Part shown: positions 23,817 through 32,171 of the stretch, one piece after another
How the letters are laid out: the number at the start of each line of letters is the position of its first letter
Position numbering within the stretch: the first letter of the stretch is position 1
Assembly: GCA_029268045.1 (NCBI GenBank)
Contig: JAJUHF010000016.1
Coordinates: forward strand, 1 to 37,257
Source: Anseongella ginsenosidimutans
GTDB taxonomy: Bacteria > Bacteroidota > Bacteroidia > Sphingobacteriales > Sphingobacteriaceae
Reading direction: 5' to 3'
Length of the DNA: 37,257 nucleotides
Notes under the pieces: generated by a model
What the model was told of the DNA's origin: nothing
What the model saw: the letters and a program-made list of their open reading frames with translations, nothing else
Databases searched by the model: none
Translations under genes and position numbers: made by a program

Positions 23817-25427
23817 TTACCCTAAATCCAAAATTCCGGTCGGAGTTTTTTCGAAGTACCGGCCCAGATCCCGCCGGTATTGATCAACGTTTTTTCTGAA
23901 AAGGCCGGCCAGCATGTGGGCGGAACGATCGTATGCCGTTTTGTTTTTCCAGGCGTTTCGCGGAGTCAATAGGCCGGCAGGAACCCCGGGGCAGGAATCC
24001 GGTATGGCAAGACCGAAAGTAGCATCCCTGGAATAGGACACCTTATCCAGCTTCGAGGAAAGGGCAGCGGAGATCATGGAACGGGTGTACCGCAGCGGAA
24101 TCCGCACGCCTTTTCCATAAGGACCGCCCGTCCAGCCGGTATTGATCAGCCAGGCGTTGACCCGGTACCGGCGGAGCCGCTTTCCCAACAGGGCCGCGTA
24201 CTCGCCGGGATGCAGGGGCAGGAAGGCCTGGCCAAAGCAAGCGGAGAAAGTCGCTACGGGTTCCGTGATCCCCGTTTCCGTGCCTGCCACCTTTGCCGTG
24301 TAGCCTGAAATAAAATGGTACATCGCCTGGTCCACCGTCAGTTTCGAAATGGGTGGCAATACCCCGAAGGCATCGGCTGTAAGAAAGAACAGGTTGCGGG
24401 GATGGTCCCCGCAGGAGGAAGGGACCGCCTTGTCTATGTAACTGATGGGATACGCCGCGCGCGTATTTTCAGTTTTCCGCGTATCAAAAAAATCCACTGT
24501 CCGCTCATCGTCTTCAAATTGCGTGTTTTCCAGCAGCGTGCCGAATCGGATGGCCCGGTAGATCTGCGGCTCCTTTTCTTCGGTCAGCTGCACGCATTTG
24601 GCATAACAGCCCCCTTCGAAATTAAAGATTCCCCTGGAAGACCATCCGTGTTCGTCGTCTCCAATCAGGCGGCGGGCCGGGTCTGCCGAAAGTGTGGTTT
24701 TCCCGGTTCCGGACAATCCGAAGAAAAGCGCCGTATCCCCGGTTGGTCCGACATTGGCCGCGCAATGCATGGGAAGAATGTCTTCCCGGGAAGGCAGAAG
24801 AAAGTTCAGAACCGAAAAGACGCTTTTTTTGATTTCGCCGGTATACCCCGTTCCGCCGATCAAGATCATCCGTTTGGAAAAATTGATGATGGTAAAATTA
24901 CCGCTGCGCGTTCCGTCAACGGAAGGGTCCGCCTGAAAACCGGTGGCGACCAAAATGATCCAGTCCGGTTGATGACACAGCAGTTCATCCCTCCGGAGCC
25001 GCAAAAACAGATTATGGGCAAACAGCGATTGGTACGCCATTTCAGTCACCACCCGGATATTCAGACGATAATCTTTGCCTGCACACGCGTATGCATCCTT
25101 GACAAATACTTCCTTGTCCCGCAGCCACGCCGCTGCCTTTTTGTATAAATGGTCAAAACGCTCGGGTGAAATTGGAATATTCACATCGCCCCACCAGACC
25201 CGTCCGTCGGTCAGTTCGTCCCGGACAATGTACCGGTCTTTGGGCGCGCGCCCGGTGAAATGTCCGGTATCGACCGCCAAAGCGCCCGAAGATGCCAGAA
25301 ATCCTTCCGAGCGGCGGATAGCCTCTTCCACGATCCGGGCCGGTGGCAGATTCCATTTGGCGGACGCCACGTGCAAATCCAGACCGGCTACCGAGGCTGA
25401 AGTAGCCTTTAAGCCAATGGTGTTCAT
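23817..25427 (-). CDS. pckA: Phosphoenolpyruvate carboxykinase (ATP)
   Basis: The 536-residue enzyme converts oxaloacetate plus ATP to PEP and CO2, the first committed step of gluconeogenesis, or the reverse CO2-fixing reaction in some fermenters. The nucleotide-binding P-loop FFGLSGTGKTTLSADP (around residue 240), the metal-binding IGDDEHGWSSRGIFNFEGGCYAKCV motif, and the substrate-binding SGNFTIINFSKRMILIGGTGYTGEIKKSVF region are all intact, identifying the ATP rather than the GTP family. The N-terminal TGHFTGRAPKDRYIV arginine motif is present. It has its own promoter (25504-25535) and terminator, so it is monocistronic. Confidence 0.97.
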   Translation of the reverse strand: MNTIGLKATSASVAGLDLHVASAKWNLPPARIVEEAIRRSEGFLASSGALAVDTGHFTGRAPKDRYIVRDELTDGRVWWGDVNIPISPERFDHLYKKAAAWLRDKEVFVKDAYACAGKDYRLNIRVVTEMAYQSLFAHNLFLRLRRDELLCHQPDWIILVATGFQADPSVDGTRSGNFTIINFSKRMILIGGTGYTGEIKKSVFSVLNFLLPSREDILPMHCAANVGPTGDTALFFGLSGTGKTTLSADPARRLIGDDEHGWSSRGIFNFEGGCYAKCVQLTEEKEPQIYRAIRFGTLLENTQFEDDERTVDFFDTRKTENTRAAYPISYIDKAVPSSCGDHPRNLFFLTADAFGVLPPISKLTVDQAMYHFISGYTAKVAGTETGITEPVATFSACFGQAFLPLHPGEYAALLGKRLRRYRVNAWLINTGWTGGPYGKGVRIPLRYTRSMISAALSSKLDKVSYSRDATFGLAIPDSCPGVPAGLLTPRNAWKNKTAYDRSAHMLAGLFRKNVDQYRRDLGRYFEKTPTGILDLG

Positions 25428-25503
25428 AAAGCAGGTTTATTGATTGGTTACCTCATGTCAGTTCAGGTGCGACGGCAAGTTCGAAGCCTGATTCTAACAC
25501 CGG

Positions 25504-25535
25504 CAAACTTAGGGCAAATACGGTAAAAAAACCAA
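25504..25535 (-). promoter_or_regulatory. pckA: Promoter of pckA
   Basis: On the minus strand, TAAGTTTG (25511-25504) matches the -7 consensus TAnnTTTG, with a TTG -33 element at 25535-25533 and a 21-base spacer. Transcription would start near 25497, giving a leader of about 70 bases. This is one of the better promoter matches in the window. Confidence 0.65.
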
Positions 25536-25559
25536 CCAGAAGGGTCGCCAGGGCCTTCT
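25524..25559 (-). terminator. Possible weak terminator after the SUI1 gene
   Basis: A 6-base stem (25538-25543 with 25554-25559) around a 10-base loop is followed on the minus strand by GGTTGGTTTTTTT. The stem is short and the T-run is offset, so it is only a candidate. It overlaps the -33 element of pckA. Confidence 0.35.
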
Positions 25560-25626
25560 TACTGTATATTCTACACTTTAGAAAACACCATTAAAAGAAT
25601 TCGCAATCGATTTATAACGGCCGGAA

Positions 25627-25968
25627 TTATCCTCCACTTTTTTTTGCACGGTATCCCTCAGCTGTCAGCAGCTGCATGACTTTCTCCCGGAAATCGCCCT
25701 GGACGAGAATCTCGCCGTGCTTTACCGAACCGCCCGTCCCGCATTTGGATTTCAGCATTTTTCCCAGCTTTTCAAGGTCGTCCGGACTGCCCCGGAAACC
25801 GGTGATGAGGGTTACCGCCTTCCCGCCGCGTTGCTTCCGATCCAGCTGAACCCGCAGGTCCTGCTGTTGGGGCGGAAGGGTTGTTTCCCCGCGGCCTGTC
25901 GGGTCCGGATCGGGCGTGAAATCCGGATCGGTTGAATAGACGATTCCGCCTGCACGTTTTTTCTTCAT
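25627..25968 (-). CDS. SUI1/YciH-family translation factor-like protein
   Basis: This 113-residue protein belongs to the bacterial SUI1 (eIF1-like, YciH) family. The C-terminal half holds the SUI1 fold: [17 protein letters not shown], then [37 protein letters not shown], including the conserved basic loop and CGTGG motif. The N-terminus is a short basic and Pro-rich tail. Bacterial members are thought to influence start-codon choice or ribosome function, but the role is not firmly established. A strong AGGAGG ribosome-binding site 5 bases upstream fixes the ATG at 25968 rather than the open frame reaching 26001. It is divergent from metK. Confidence 0.93.
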   Translation of the reverse strand: MKKKRAGGIVYSTDPDFTPDPDPTGRGETTLPPQQQDLRVQLDRKQRGGKAVTLITGFRGSPDDLEKLGKMLKSKCGTGGSVKHGEILVQGDFREKVMQLLTAEGYRAKKSGG

Positions 25969-25973
25969 GTTAA

Positions 25974-25979
25974 CCTCCT
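25974..25979 (-). promoter_or_regulatory. Strong Shine-Dalgarno site of the SUI1-family gene
   Basis: The minus strand reads AGGAGG five bases before the ATG at 25968. Such a full match is noteworthy because most genes in this window lack a clear Shine-Dalgarno, and it decides the start of this gene. Confidence 0.8.
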
Positions 25980-26027
25980 GAAAATTTGCATTCCTTACCA
26001 TTCATGTGCAACGAATAAACGATAAAT

Positions 26028-26051
26028 TATGGAAATTTTATCATAGCTTTG
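26028..26051 (+). promoter_or_regulatory. metK: Candidate promoter of metK
   Basis: TAGCTTTG at 26044-26051 matches TAnnTTTG; the -33 element would be the poor TTATGG at 26028-26033. The predicted start near 26058 leaves a leader of about 36 bases, too short for a known SAM riboswitch. It also rules out translation from an open extension beginning at 26049. Confidence 0.5.
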
Positions 26052-26093
26052 CAGGTATTTGATATATTGTTCAATCAGCTTGCAATCATACTT

Positions 26094-27329
26094 ATGCCTT
26101 ATCTTTTCACCTCCGAATCGGTTTCGGAAGGACATCCCGATAAAGTAGCAGACCAGATATCGGACGCTATCCTGGACGAATTTCTATTGCTGGATCCCGA
26201 ATCCAAGGTCGCTTGCGAAACCCTGGTTACCACGGGGCTGGTCATGCTGGCCGGGGAAATAAAATCAAGCGCCTACGTGGATGTTCAGACCGTAACCCGG
26301 CGGGTGATTGAACAAATCGGATATACCCGTTCGGAATACATGTTCGATGCCAATTCCTGCGCGGTGATTTCGGCCTTGCATGAGCAGTCGCCTGATATCA
26401 ATCAGGGCGTGGAGCGGGCCGAACCCGAACAGCAGGGAGCGGGAGACCAGGGGATGATGTTTGGCTACGCCACCAATGAAACGGATAATTACATGCCCCT
26501 GGCGCTAAGTCTTTCGCACTTGCTGCTGAAAGAGCTTTCCGCCATCCGGAAAGAGGGCAAGGTGATGACTTATCTCCGGCCCGATGCCAAATCGCAGGTA
26601 ACGATTGAATACAGCGATGAACACAAACCAATCCGGATCGATACCATTGTACTTTCCACGCAGCACGATGATTTCCCGGGAGCGCTTGAACAGATCGAAC
26701 AGGACATCCGGTCCATTTTGCTGCCGAGGGTGAAAAATCTGGTGTCGGAGCGGGTTCAACAGCTTTTCACCGGGGATATCAAATTCCACATCAATCCCAC
26801 CGGCAAATTCGTCATTGGCGGTCCCCATGGGGATTCCGGACTCACAGGCCGGAAGATCATCGTGGATACCTACGGCGGAAAAGGGGCTCATGGCGGAGGC
26901 GCCTTTTCGGGAAAGGATGCTTCCAAGGTGGACCGCTCCGCAGCCTATGCCACGCGGTACCTTGCCAAGAATCTGGTAGCCGCCGGCGTGGCAGACCAGG
27001 CGCTGGTCCAGGCCGCCTATGCCATTGGCGTGGCGGAACCGGTGGGTCTCTACGTAACCACCTACGGAACCACCCGGGCCAAAGACAAGGACGGCAAGTT
27101 GCTGAGCGACGGTGAAATCGCCCGCCGCCTTCAGGATCTGTTTGACCTCCGGCCTTATAATATCGTGAAGCATTTCGGCCTGAAAAACCCGATTTTCTTT
27201 CCCACCGCGGCCTATGGCCACATGGGACGCACGCCCGGGGTCAAACAGATAAACGGTCAGTCATTCGAAACCTTCACCTGGGAAAAACTCGACCTGGTTG
27301 ACCGGATCCGGGAAGTATTTTTCTTATAG
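26094..27329 (+). CDS. metK: S-adenosylmethionine synthetase
   Basis: The 411-residue enzyme makes S-adenosylmethionine from methionine and ATP. The N-terminal [25 protein letters not shown] motif with the catalytic histidine, the [16 protein letters not shown] motif, [26 protein letters not shown]-like segment (here [26 protein letters not shown]) and the [20 protein letters not shown]-loop-like stretch are all intact. I place the start at the ATG at 26094, since family members begin just before LFTSESV. The protein lies between the SUI1 gene (divergent) and the LiaF-like cassette. Length is close to, but slightly longer than, the E. coli enzyme. Confidence 0.97.
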   Translation: MPYLFTSESVSEGHPDKVADQISDAILDEFLLLDPESKVACETLVTTGLVMLAGEIKSSAYVDVQTVTRRVIEQIGYTRSEYMFDANSCAVISALHEQSPDINQGVERAEPEQQGAGDQGMMFGYATNETDNYMPLALSLSHLLLKELSAIRKEGKVMTYLRPDAKSQVTIEYSDEHKPIRIDTIVLSTQHDDFPGALEQIEQDIRSILLPRVKNLVSERVQQLFTGDIKFHINPTGKFVIGGPHGDSGLTGRKIIVDTYGGKGAHGGGAFSGKDASKVDRSAAYATRYLAKNLVAAGVADQALVQAAYAIGVAEPVGLYVTTYGTTRAKDKDGKLLSDGEIARRLQDLFDLRPYNIVKHFGLKNPIFFPTAAYGHMGRTPGVKQINGQSFETFTWEKLDLVDRIREVFFL

Positions 27330-27336
27330 CCCGTAG

Positions 27337-27360
27337 CCGCAGGCATCGGACTACCTGCGG
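27337..27360 (+). terminator. Hairpin after metK, possible terminator
   Basis: A perfect 7-base GC-rich stem (27337-27343 with 27354-27360) with a 10-base loop lies 8 bases after the metK stop. It lacks a T-run, so it may be a 3'-end stabilising or weak terminator structure. Confidence 0.45.
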
Positions 27361-27429
27361 TCACCGGATCCTTTCATCGACCAGGAACCTCCATTCACCG
27401 AGATTTTCCTCGCAATGATCCATGCCGTC

Positions 27430-27460
27430 TTGTTGCGCCTTATTGGTGTCCTTACCTTTG
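27430..27460 (+). promoter_or_regulatory. Promoter of the LiaF-like/LytS/LytTR cassette
   Basis: TACCTTTG at 27453-27460 fits TAnnTTTG, and TTG triplets at 27430-27432 and 27433-27435 give a 20- or 17-base spacer. This is among the clearest promoters in the window. Transcription should start near 27467, after the open frame's earliest possible start codon, which supports starting the first gene at 27485. Confidence 0.65.
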
Positions 27461-27484
27461 GGTCAATCAATATGGAGAGATATC

Positions 27485-28258
27485 ATGACGATGCGAGAGG
27501 AAAACGATATGAACACGCCGGCTATGCACCGCTCGAATAACCTGGGCGCAGGATTATTTGTGATTGCCGTAGGCTTGGTGTTTCTGGCCGACCGGCTGGG
27601 GGTGGAATTCCCTGACTGGGTATTCTCCTGGCCTATGTTGCTGATTGCCTTCGGGTTATTTGTTGGGATCAAGCATGGTTTCCGGAGCGGTGGATGGATA
27701 ATCCTGCTTTTAGTAGGGATTACCTTTCTGTTTGACCGGATTTACGACGACCAGATCGATTTGCTGCCTTTCCTGCTACCGGCCGCCCTGATCATTGTAG
27801 GGTTGGTTATTGCGTTCCGGCCCTGGAAGCGTAAGCGGCATGGAGAATTCAGCCACTGCAGATCGTTCCGCTCCCGGAGACGCTTCGACCCGGACAACCC
27901 GATGCCGGCAGCCGCCCAGGAAGATTTTGTGGAAGCGATCTCAATCTTCGGCGGAAGCCAGAAGAATATTTTTTCAAAAAACTTCAAGGGAGGCGACGTG
28001 ACTGCCATTTTCGGAGGAAACGACCTGAACCTTACCCAGGCGGATTTCACGGGAACCGTGGTACTGGAAATAGTCAATATTTTCGGCGGAACGACCATCA
28101 TGATCCCATCCAATTGGCAGGTGAAGGACGAAATGGTGAATATTTTTGGAGGAACAGACGATAAGCGGGTCGCCCCCCCTCAGTCGGATCAGGATTCGAA
28201 AATATTAATACTCAGCGGGGTATCGGTATTCGGTGGCGTGGAAATTAAAAGTTTTTAA
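27485..28258 (+). CDS. LiaF-like membrane protein (LiaF transmembrane plus cell-wall-antibiotic response domain)
   Basis: The 257-residue protein has four hydrophobic helices in its first half (AGLFVIAVGLVFLADRLG, PMLLIAFGLFVGI, GGWIILLLVGITFLF, LLPAALIIVGLVIAF), then a basic cytoplasmic linker (PWKRKRHGEF, RSFRSRRRFD) and a C-terminal LiaF-like domain. That domain repeats the turn [I/V]FGG five times at nearly even spacing (SIFGG, AIFGG, NIFGG, NIFGG, SVFGG), as expected for a small beta-helix. In Firmicutes LiaF inhibits the LiaS kinase and reports cell-wall stress. The same job is inferred here because a histidine kinase and response regulator follow. The ATG at 27485 follows GGAGAG by 5 bases; ATGs at 27491 and 27509 are also in frame. 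Confidence 0.86.
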   Translation: MTMREENDMNTPAMHRSNNLGAGLFVIAVGLVFLADRLGVEFPDWVFSWPMLLIAFGLFVGIKHGFRSGGWIILLLVGITFLFDRIYDDQIDLLPFLLPAALIIVGLVIAFRPWKRKRHGEFSHCRSFRSRRRFDPDNPMPAAAQEDFVEAISIFGGSQKNIFSKNFKGGDVTAIFGGNDLNLTQADFTGTVVLEIVNIFGGTTIMIPSNWQVKDEMVNIFGGTDDKRVAPPQSDQDSKILILSGVSVFGGVEIKSF

Positions 28259-28269
28259 ATGGGTTAATT

Positions 28270-28650
28270 ATGAACTGGTTCATTGCAAAGATCATTTTCC
28301 AGGTAATCTGCGGAGACGGGGAGCATACCCCCCAGTTTGATGAGCAATTACGGCTTATCCAGGCTAAGAATGAACAGGAAGCGCTTAAGAAAGCCATTGA
28401 TATTGGCCTGGAGGAGCAGAATACATTCAATAATTCAAGAGACGAGTCGGTGATATGGAGTTTTATCGACGTGACCGAGTTGCAGCGGGTTACCGAACTG
28501 AAAGATAAGACCGAACTCTATTCACGGATTGTAGAACCGGAGAACGAAGAAAGTTATGTGGATCTGATCGAGATCCGGGCGAACCGGGTACGGAGCAATT
28601 GCGACCGGCAGACCATTGACACGCTTTTGGGTTCCAGCCTGTCTTTGTAG
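28270..28650 (+). CDS. DUF4288 domain protein
   Basis: The 126-residue soluble protein begins NWFIAKIIFQVICGDGEHTPQFDEQLRLIQAKNEQEALKKA, which matches the DUF4288 pattern as I recall it: a WF(I/V)AK start, a PQFDEQ motif and a following amphipathic helix. No enzyme motif, signal peptide or membrane helix is visible. It lies 11 bases after the LiaF-like gene and 10 bases before the kinase gene, so it is co-transcribed with the regulatory cassette. No function is known for the family; a modulator of the neighbouring signalling proteins is only a possibility. Confidence 0.82.
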   Translation: MNWFIAKIIFQVICGDGEHTPQFDEQLRLIQAKNEQEALKKAIDIGLEEQNTFNNSRDESVIWSFIDVTELQRVTELKDKTELYSRIVEPENEESYVDLIEIRANRVRSNCDRQTIDTLLGSSLSL

Positions 28651-28660
28651 CACACGATAA

Positions 28661-29701
28661 ATGGCAAACTATCCGCTGTCTGACAGAAAATTTACCTGGG
28701 CCTTCGCCTTTATCTGGATATGCTGGGTAGGGGTGCATGCCTGGCTGCTGAATTCCCTGGCCGGGATCACCTGGGCGATGGCGCTGATCGACAGCTTTGT
28801 GTCCAATGTGTTATTGGGCATCTGCTGCCTTGCCATGACATTCAAGCTGGCCTTTTACCGGCCCCGGCACGACACCTATTTCTTTAGTTTCATTGTTACG
28901 CTTGCCCTGGCCGGGATCTGGGTATGCTGCAGCCAGTGGTTACTTCAGGTGATGGTCACCGATTCTGAAGATTATTTACTGTTTGTCCGACAGTCCTGGC
29001 CGCTGCGGTTCTGCTTCGGATTCCTGATCATTGGGTGGATCACCGTGCTGAACCTACTCTGGTACACCCAGGAAGAGCGGCAGCAAAGTCATATGCGGGC
29101 GCAGGTGACCGAAAAACAGGCGAAGGAGGCGGAGCTTTTCAAACTCCGGCAGCAATTGCAGCCGCATTTTCTTTTCAACAGCCTGAATTCCATCAGCGCG
29201 CTGACACTTTCCCGCCCTGAACAGGCCAGGCACATGATCCAGCAGTTATCTGATTTCCTGCGGGGTTCGTTAAAAAAGGAACACCAGGAATTGGTAAGCG
29301 CGGGTGAAGAGTTGCAATTGCTTCAGCTTTACCTGGAGATCGAGAAAGTACGCTTCAGTCATCGTCTCAATACCGAAATTGAAGTAGAGGAAGGGGCTTA
29401 TTCATTGCAGATGCCCCCCTTGTTGCTGCAACCCATCGTAGAAAACGCGATCAAATTCGGTTTGTACAATACCACCGATTCCATCTGCATAAAAATCGCT
29501 GTGCGTGCCCTGCCGGATCTGATGGAAATCCGGATAGTCAATCCCTTTGATCCGGAGTCGCCCCCGCAGAAAGGTACCGGTTTCGGACTGAGTTCCATCC
29601 GGCGCAGGCTCTATCTGATCTATGCCCGGAACGACCTCCTGGAAACGATCGCCGAGAAAAATATGTATACCAGTATCCTCAAAATACCTCAACACGCATG
29701 A
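28661..29701 (+). CDS. LytS-type sensor histidine kinase
   Basis: The 346-residue kinase has about four N-terminal membrane helices in residues 12-135 with only short loops between them, so it has no large external sensor domain. A short coiled coil (EKQAKEAELFKLRQQ) leads into the His_kinase domain: QLQPHFLFNSLNSIS, phosphoacceptor His169. A C-terminal HATPase follows with the N-box LLLQPIVENAIKFGL and the G-box KGTGFGLSSIRRRL. Kinases with tiny extracellular loops often depend on a partner for sensing, which fits the LiaF-like gene just upstream. The stop TGA overlaps the ATG of the response regulator (ATGA), so the two are translationally coupled. Confidence 0.94.
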   Translation: MANYPLSDRKFTWAFAFIWICWVGVHAWLLNSLAGITWAMALIDSFVSNVLLGICCLAMTFKLAFYRPRHDTYFFSFIVTLALAGIWVCCSQWLLQVMVTDSEDYLLFVRQSWPLRFCFGFLIIGWITVLNLLWYTQEERQQSHMRAQVTEKQAKEAELFKLRQQLQPHFLFNSLNSISALTLSRPEQARHMIQQLSDFLRGSLKKEHQELVSAGEELQLLQLYLEIEKVRFSHRLNTEIEVEEGAYSLQMPPLLLQPIVENAIKFGLYNTTDSICIKIAVRALPDLMEIRIVNPFDPESPPQKGTGFGLSSIRRRLYLIYARNDLLETIAEKNMYTSILKIPQHA

Positions 29702-30432
29702 TACAGGCTGTTTTAATAGACGATGAACCCTTATCCCGCGAAATTATCCGCGAATACCTCCGTCCGTATGAAGACATTGAGATCGTGGAAGAGTGCAACG
29801 ACGGATTCGAAGGATTGAAAGCCATCACCCAGTGGAACCCCCAATTGATTTTTCTGGATATCCAGATGCCCAAGATCACCGGTTTTGAATTGTTGGAATT
29901 GATCGAAGAACCTCCTTCGGTCATTTTTACCACGGCTTTTGATGAATATGCAATCAAGGCGTTCGAAGCAAACGCGGTCGATTACCTATTGAAGCCCTTT
30001 TCCAGGGAACGCTTTGATAAAGCCATCCAGAAGTGGATGCTTCGTAAAAATTCGGAACAGGTTGCCTGGCAGCCTTCGGCGAGCCTGTATCCGCCCGCAG
30101 CCAGACAAAACCGGGTGGTCGTAAAATCAGAAGGCCGGATCAAGATCATTCCCGTCCAATCCATCCATTACCTGGAAGCCTCGGGCGATTATGTTAAAAT
30201 CCGCGCTGCCGAAGGCGCTTTCATGAAAAACCGCACCATGCAGTTTTTTGAAGAACTCCTGGACAGCCAGCACTTTATCCGGATCCACCGCTCGTATCTT
30301 GTAAATCTCAATCAGGTGACCCGCATCGATCCATATGAAAAAGACTCACACCTGGCTGTGCTCACCTCCGGCATTCAATTGCCGGTAAGCAAGTCAGGAT
30401 ACGCCCGCTTGAAAGAGGCCCTGGGCCTTTAG
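29698..30432 (+). CDS. LytTR-family response regulator
   Basis: The 244-residue protein has a receiver domain (residues 1-120) with acidic pocket D8/D9, phosphoacceptor D54 in IFLDIQMPKITG, and the conserved lysine in YLLKPF. A LytTR DNA-binding domain occupies residues 135-244 (RIKIIPVQSIHYLEASGDYVKI and HFIRIHRSYLVNLNQV). LytTR regulators usually bind paired direct repeats upstream of target genes. It is the partner of the upstream kinase through the ATGA overlap, and it is the last gene before a strong bidirectional terminator. Confidence 0.95.
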   Translation: MIQAVLIDDEPLSREIIREYLRPYEDIEIVEECNDGFEGLKAITQWNPQLIFLDIQMPKITGFELLELIEEPPSVIFTTAFDEYAIKAFEANAVDYLLKPFSRERFDKAIQKWMLRKNSEQVAWQPSASLYPPAARQNRVVVKSEGRIKIIPVQSIHYLEASGDYVKIRAAEGAFMKNRTMQFFEELLDSQHFIRIHRSYLVNLNQVTRIDPYEKDSHLAVLTSGIQLPVSKSGYARLKEALGL

Positions 30433-30450
30433 TTAAATTTGATTGGAATA

Positions 30451-30491
30451 AAAAGGTCCCGGCAGGATGTTGCAAACTGCCGGGACCTTTT
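30451..30491 (+). terminator. Bidirectional terminator between the LytTR gene and degP-like gene
   Basis: A perfect 15-base stem (30451-30465 with 30477-30491) around an 11-base loop begins with AAAA and ends with TTTT. It lies between two convergent genes, 18 bases after the LytTR stop and about 50 after the protease stop, so it can end both transcripts. Confidence 0.92.
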
Positions 30492-30541
30492 ACCTTATTC
30501 GATGCACCGCGCACGGTGAGCACGGCGCAAGCTGCATTCGA

Positions 30542-32056
30542 TTATTTAGCCAGCGGGAACGTATAGGTGTACATGCCGGGCTGGCTGGGGAAGAAACCCT
30601 GAATCTGGACCATCCCCTGCTTTGACTGTTTCAATGCCCGGCTGACCGATTCTTCGCTGTCAACAGCCTGGCCGTTTACCCGGGTAATCACAAAGCCTTC
30701 CCGGATTTGCGTGTAATTATAGATCTGGCTGTTCTCGCTGATACTGGTCACCCGGACACCGTTCTCGGTACGAAGCTGCTTCTTCTCGTCATCCGACAAG
30801 GGGGCTAGTTCAATTCCCAGCTCTTTGAAGTTGGATTGCGCAACCTGCGGTTCCAACGTACCCTGCCGGTTCTTGAAGGTCAGGTTCAGCTTACGTTCCT
30901 TTCCATCCCGCAACACAGTGACACTGACCTTGTCACCGGGACCGTGCAGCCCCACAATGGCCATTAGGTCGCCCGTGCCTACGATTTCTTTCCCGTCCAT
31001 GTTGATAATGATATCCCCTTTCCGGATGCCCGCTTCCTGCGCGGCGCCGCCTTCCACTACGTCTTCAACATAAATGCCGTGCGTGGTTTCCAGTTCGCGT
31101 TCTTTGGCAAATGCGGCGTCAATCGGGGTGAACGACACGCCAATAAAGGCGCGCTGCACCTCGCCGTATTTCAGCAGGTCGTCAATTACCTTTTTCACAA
31201 TGTTCACCGGCACCGCGAAACCATACCCTTCATAAGAGCCGGTATGGGACATGATGGCTGTATTGATCCCGATCAGTTCCCCGTTCGTGTTTACCAGGGC
31301 TCCGCCGCTGTTTCCACGGTTAATCACGGCATCGGTCTGGATAAACGATTCAATTGCTGCCGTAGGAGTTTCTCCCGGCCGCAGCGCCCGGTCAGAGCCC
31401 AGAATACCGATGCTCCGGGCAGTAGCACTTACGATCCCCGCGGTTACCGTAGAACGAAGGTCGAAGGGGTTGCCGATGGCCAACACCCATTCGCCCACCC
31501 GGACGTCATCGGAGTTGCCGTAAGGTACGAAGGTCAGGTCTTTGGCATCAATTTTCAGTAGGGCAAGGTCGCTTCCCGGATCGGTCCCGATCACGTTGGC
31601 GACGTATGTTCTCCGGTTATTTAAGGTTACTTCCACCTTATCTCCGTTTTCCACCACGTGGTTATTGGTCACAATGTAACCGTCGTCGGTAATTATCACA
31701 CCCGAGCCCGAAGCGCGCGGTGCCCGGCGCGGCTGCTGGGGCCTGCGTCGATCTTCGAAAAAATCAAAAAAATCATCGAAAGGGAATTGGCGCCCGCCAT
31801 TCCGGTAATTCATCGGATAAGTTGTCTGAATATAGACTACCGCCGGGGTAACCCGCGCCGCCGCTTCGGTAAAATCCACCAAACCGGCCGATCCGACCAT
31901 GCGTGGCGTCTTCAGGCTGGCGAACTGGGCCTGCTGCCTCTCTTCTATTGACGTAATTTCCGTTGGTCGTTCAAAGATCTTATAAGCACCAAGCGCGATA
32001 AGTCCTCCCAGAATTGCGATCAGTACTGTAGAAAATATTCTTTTCATATCCATCAT
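30542..32056 (-). CDS. DegP/HtrA-type periplasmic serine protease
   Basis: The 504-residue protein has an N-terminal signal anchor (IFSTVLIAILGGLIALGAYKIF), a trypsin-like protease domain with catalytic His133 (VTNNHVVE), Asp163 (GSDLALLK) and Ser250 (RGNSGGAL), and two PDZ domains (from about residue 305 and from about 410). The second PDZ is shorter and more divergent. Members degrade or refold misfolded envelope proteins. A phenylalanine- and arginine-rich loop (DDFFDFFEDRRRPQQPRR) corresponds to the regulatory loop LA. Tandem ATGs at 32056 and 32053 are equally good. It is monocistronic and divergent from dapF. Confidence 0.95.
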   Translation of the reverse strand: MMDMKRIFSTVLIAILGGLIALGAYKIFERPTEITSIEERQQAQFASLKTPRMVGSAGLVDFTEAAARVTPAVVYIQTTYPMNYRNGGRQFPFDDFFDFFEDRRRPQQPRRAPRASGSGVIITDDGYIVTNNHVVENGDKVEVTLNNRRTYVANVIGTDPGSDLALLKIDAKDLTFVPYGNSDDVRVGEWVLAIGNPFDLRSTVTAGIVSATARSIGILGSDRALRPGETPTAAIESFIQTDAVINRGNSGGALVNTNGELIGINTAIMSHTGSYEGYGFAVPVNIVKKVIDDLLKYGEVQRAFIGVSFTPIDAAFAKERELETTHGIYVEDVVEGGAAQEAGIRKGDIIINMDGKEIVGTGDLMAIVGLHGPGDKVSVTVLRDGKERKLNLTFKNRQGTLEPQVAQSNFKELGIELAPLSDDEKKQLRTENGVRVTSISENSQIYNYTQIREGFVITRVNGQAVDSEESVSRALKQSKQGMVQIQGFFPSQPGMYTYTFPLAK

Positions 32057-32074
32057 AGTTACAAATTTTATACC

Positions 32075-32089
32075 GTTTACATGATAAAC
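32075..32089. repeat. Short inverted repeat in the degP-dapF intergenic region
   Basis: GTTTACATGATAAAC is a 15-base near-palindrome: GTTTA and TAAAC pair around the central CATG. It sits over the predicted -33 area of dapF and just upstream of the protease gene, so it could be an operator for either, but AT-rich short palindromes are frequent. Confidence 0.3.
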
Positions 32090-32107
32090 TAATGCTCGCT
32101 ATCTTTG
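32076..32107 (+). promoter_or_regulatory. dapF: Candidate promoter of dapF
   Basis: TATCTTTG at 32100-32107 is an exact TAnnTTTG match. A TTTA at 32076-32079, 20 bases upstream, is an imperfect -33 element. The predicted transcript start near 32114 leaves a leader of about 58 bases. Confidence 0.6.
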
Positions 32108-32171
32108 TTGCTGTAAAAATAGATGCTACGGCGATTAATTAACAATATTTAACATTTTTTAACAGGAATTG

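Noticed and set aside
26002-26093. A SAM riboswitch upstream of metK
   Set aside because: The gap is only 92 bases, the predicted leader is about 36 bases, and no SAM-I/II type helices or pseudoknot are visible.
27422-27484. An earlier start for the LiaF-like protein at 27422
   Set aside because: The frame here overlaps a good promoter whose predicted start site is near 27467; the segment also has no homologous look and no RBS.
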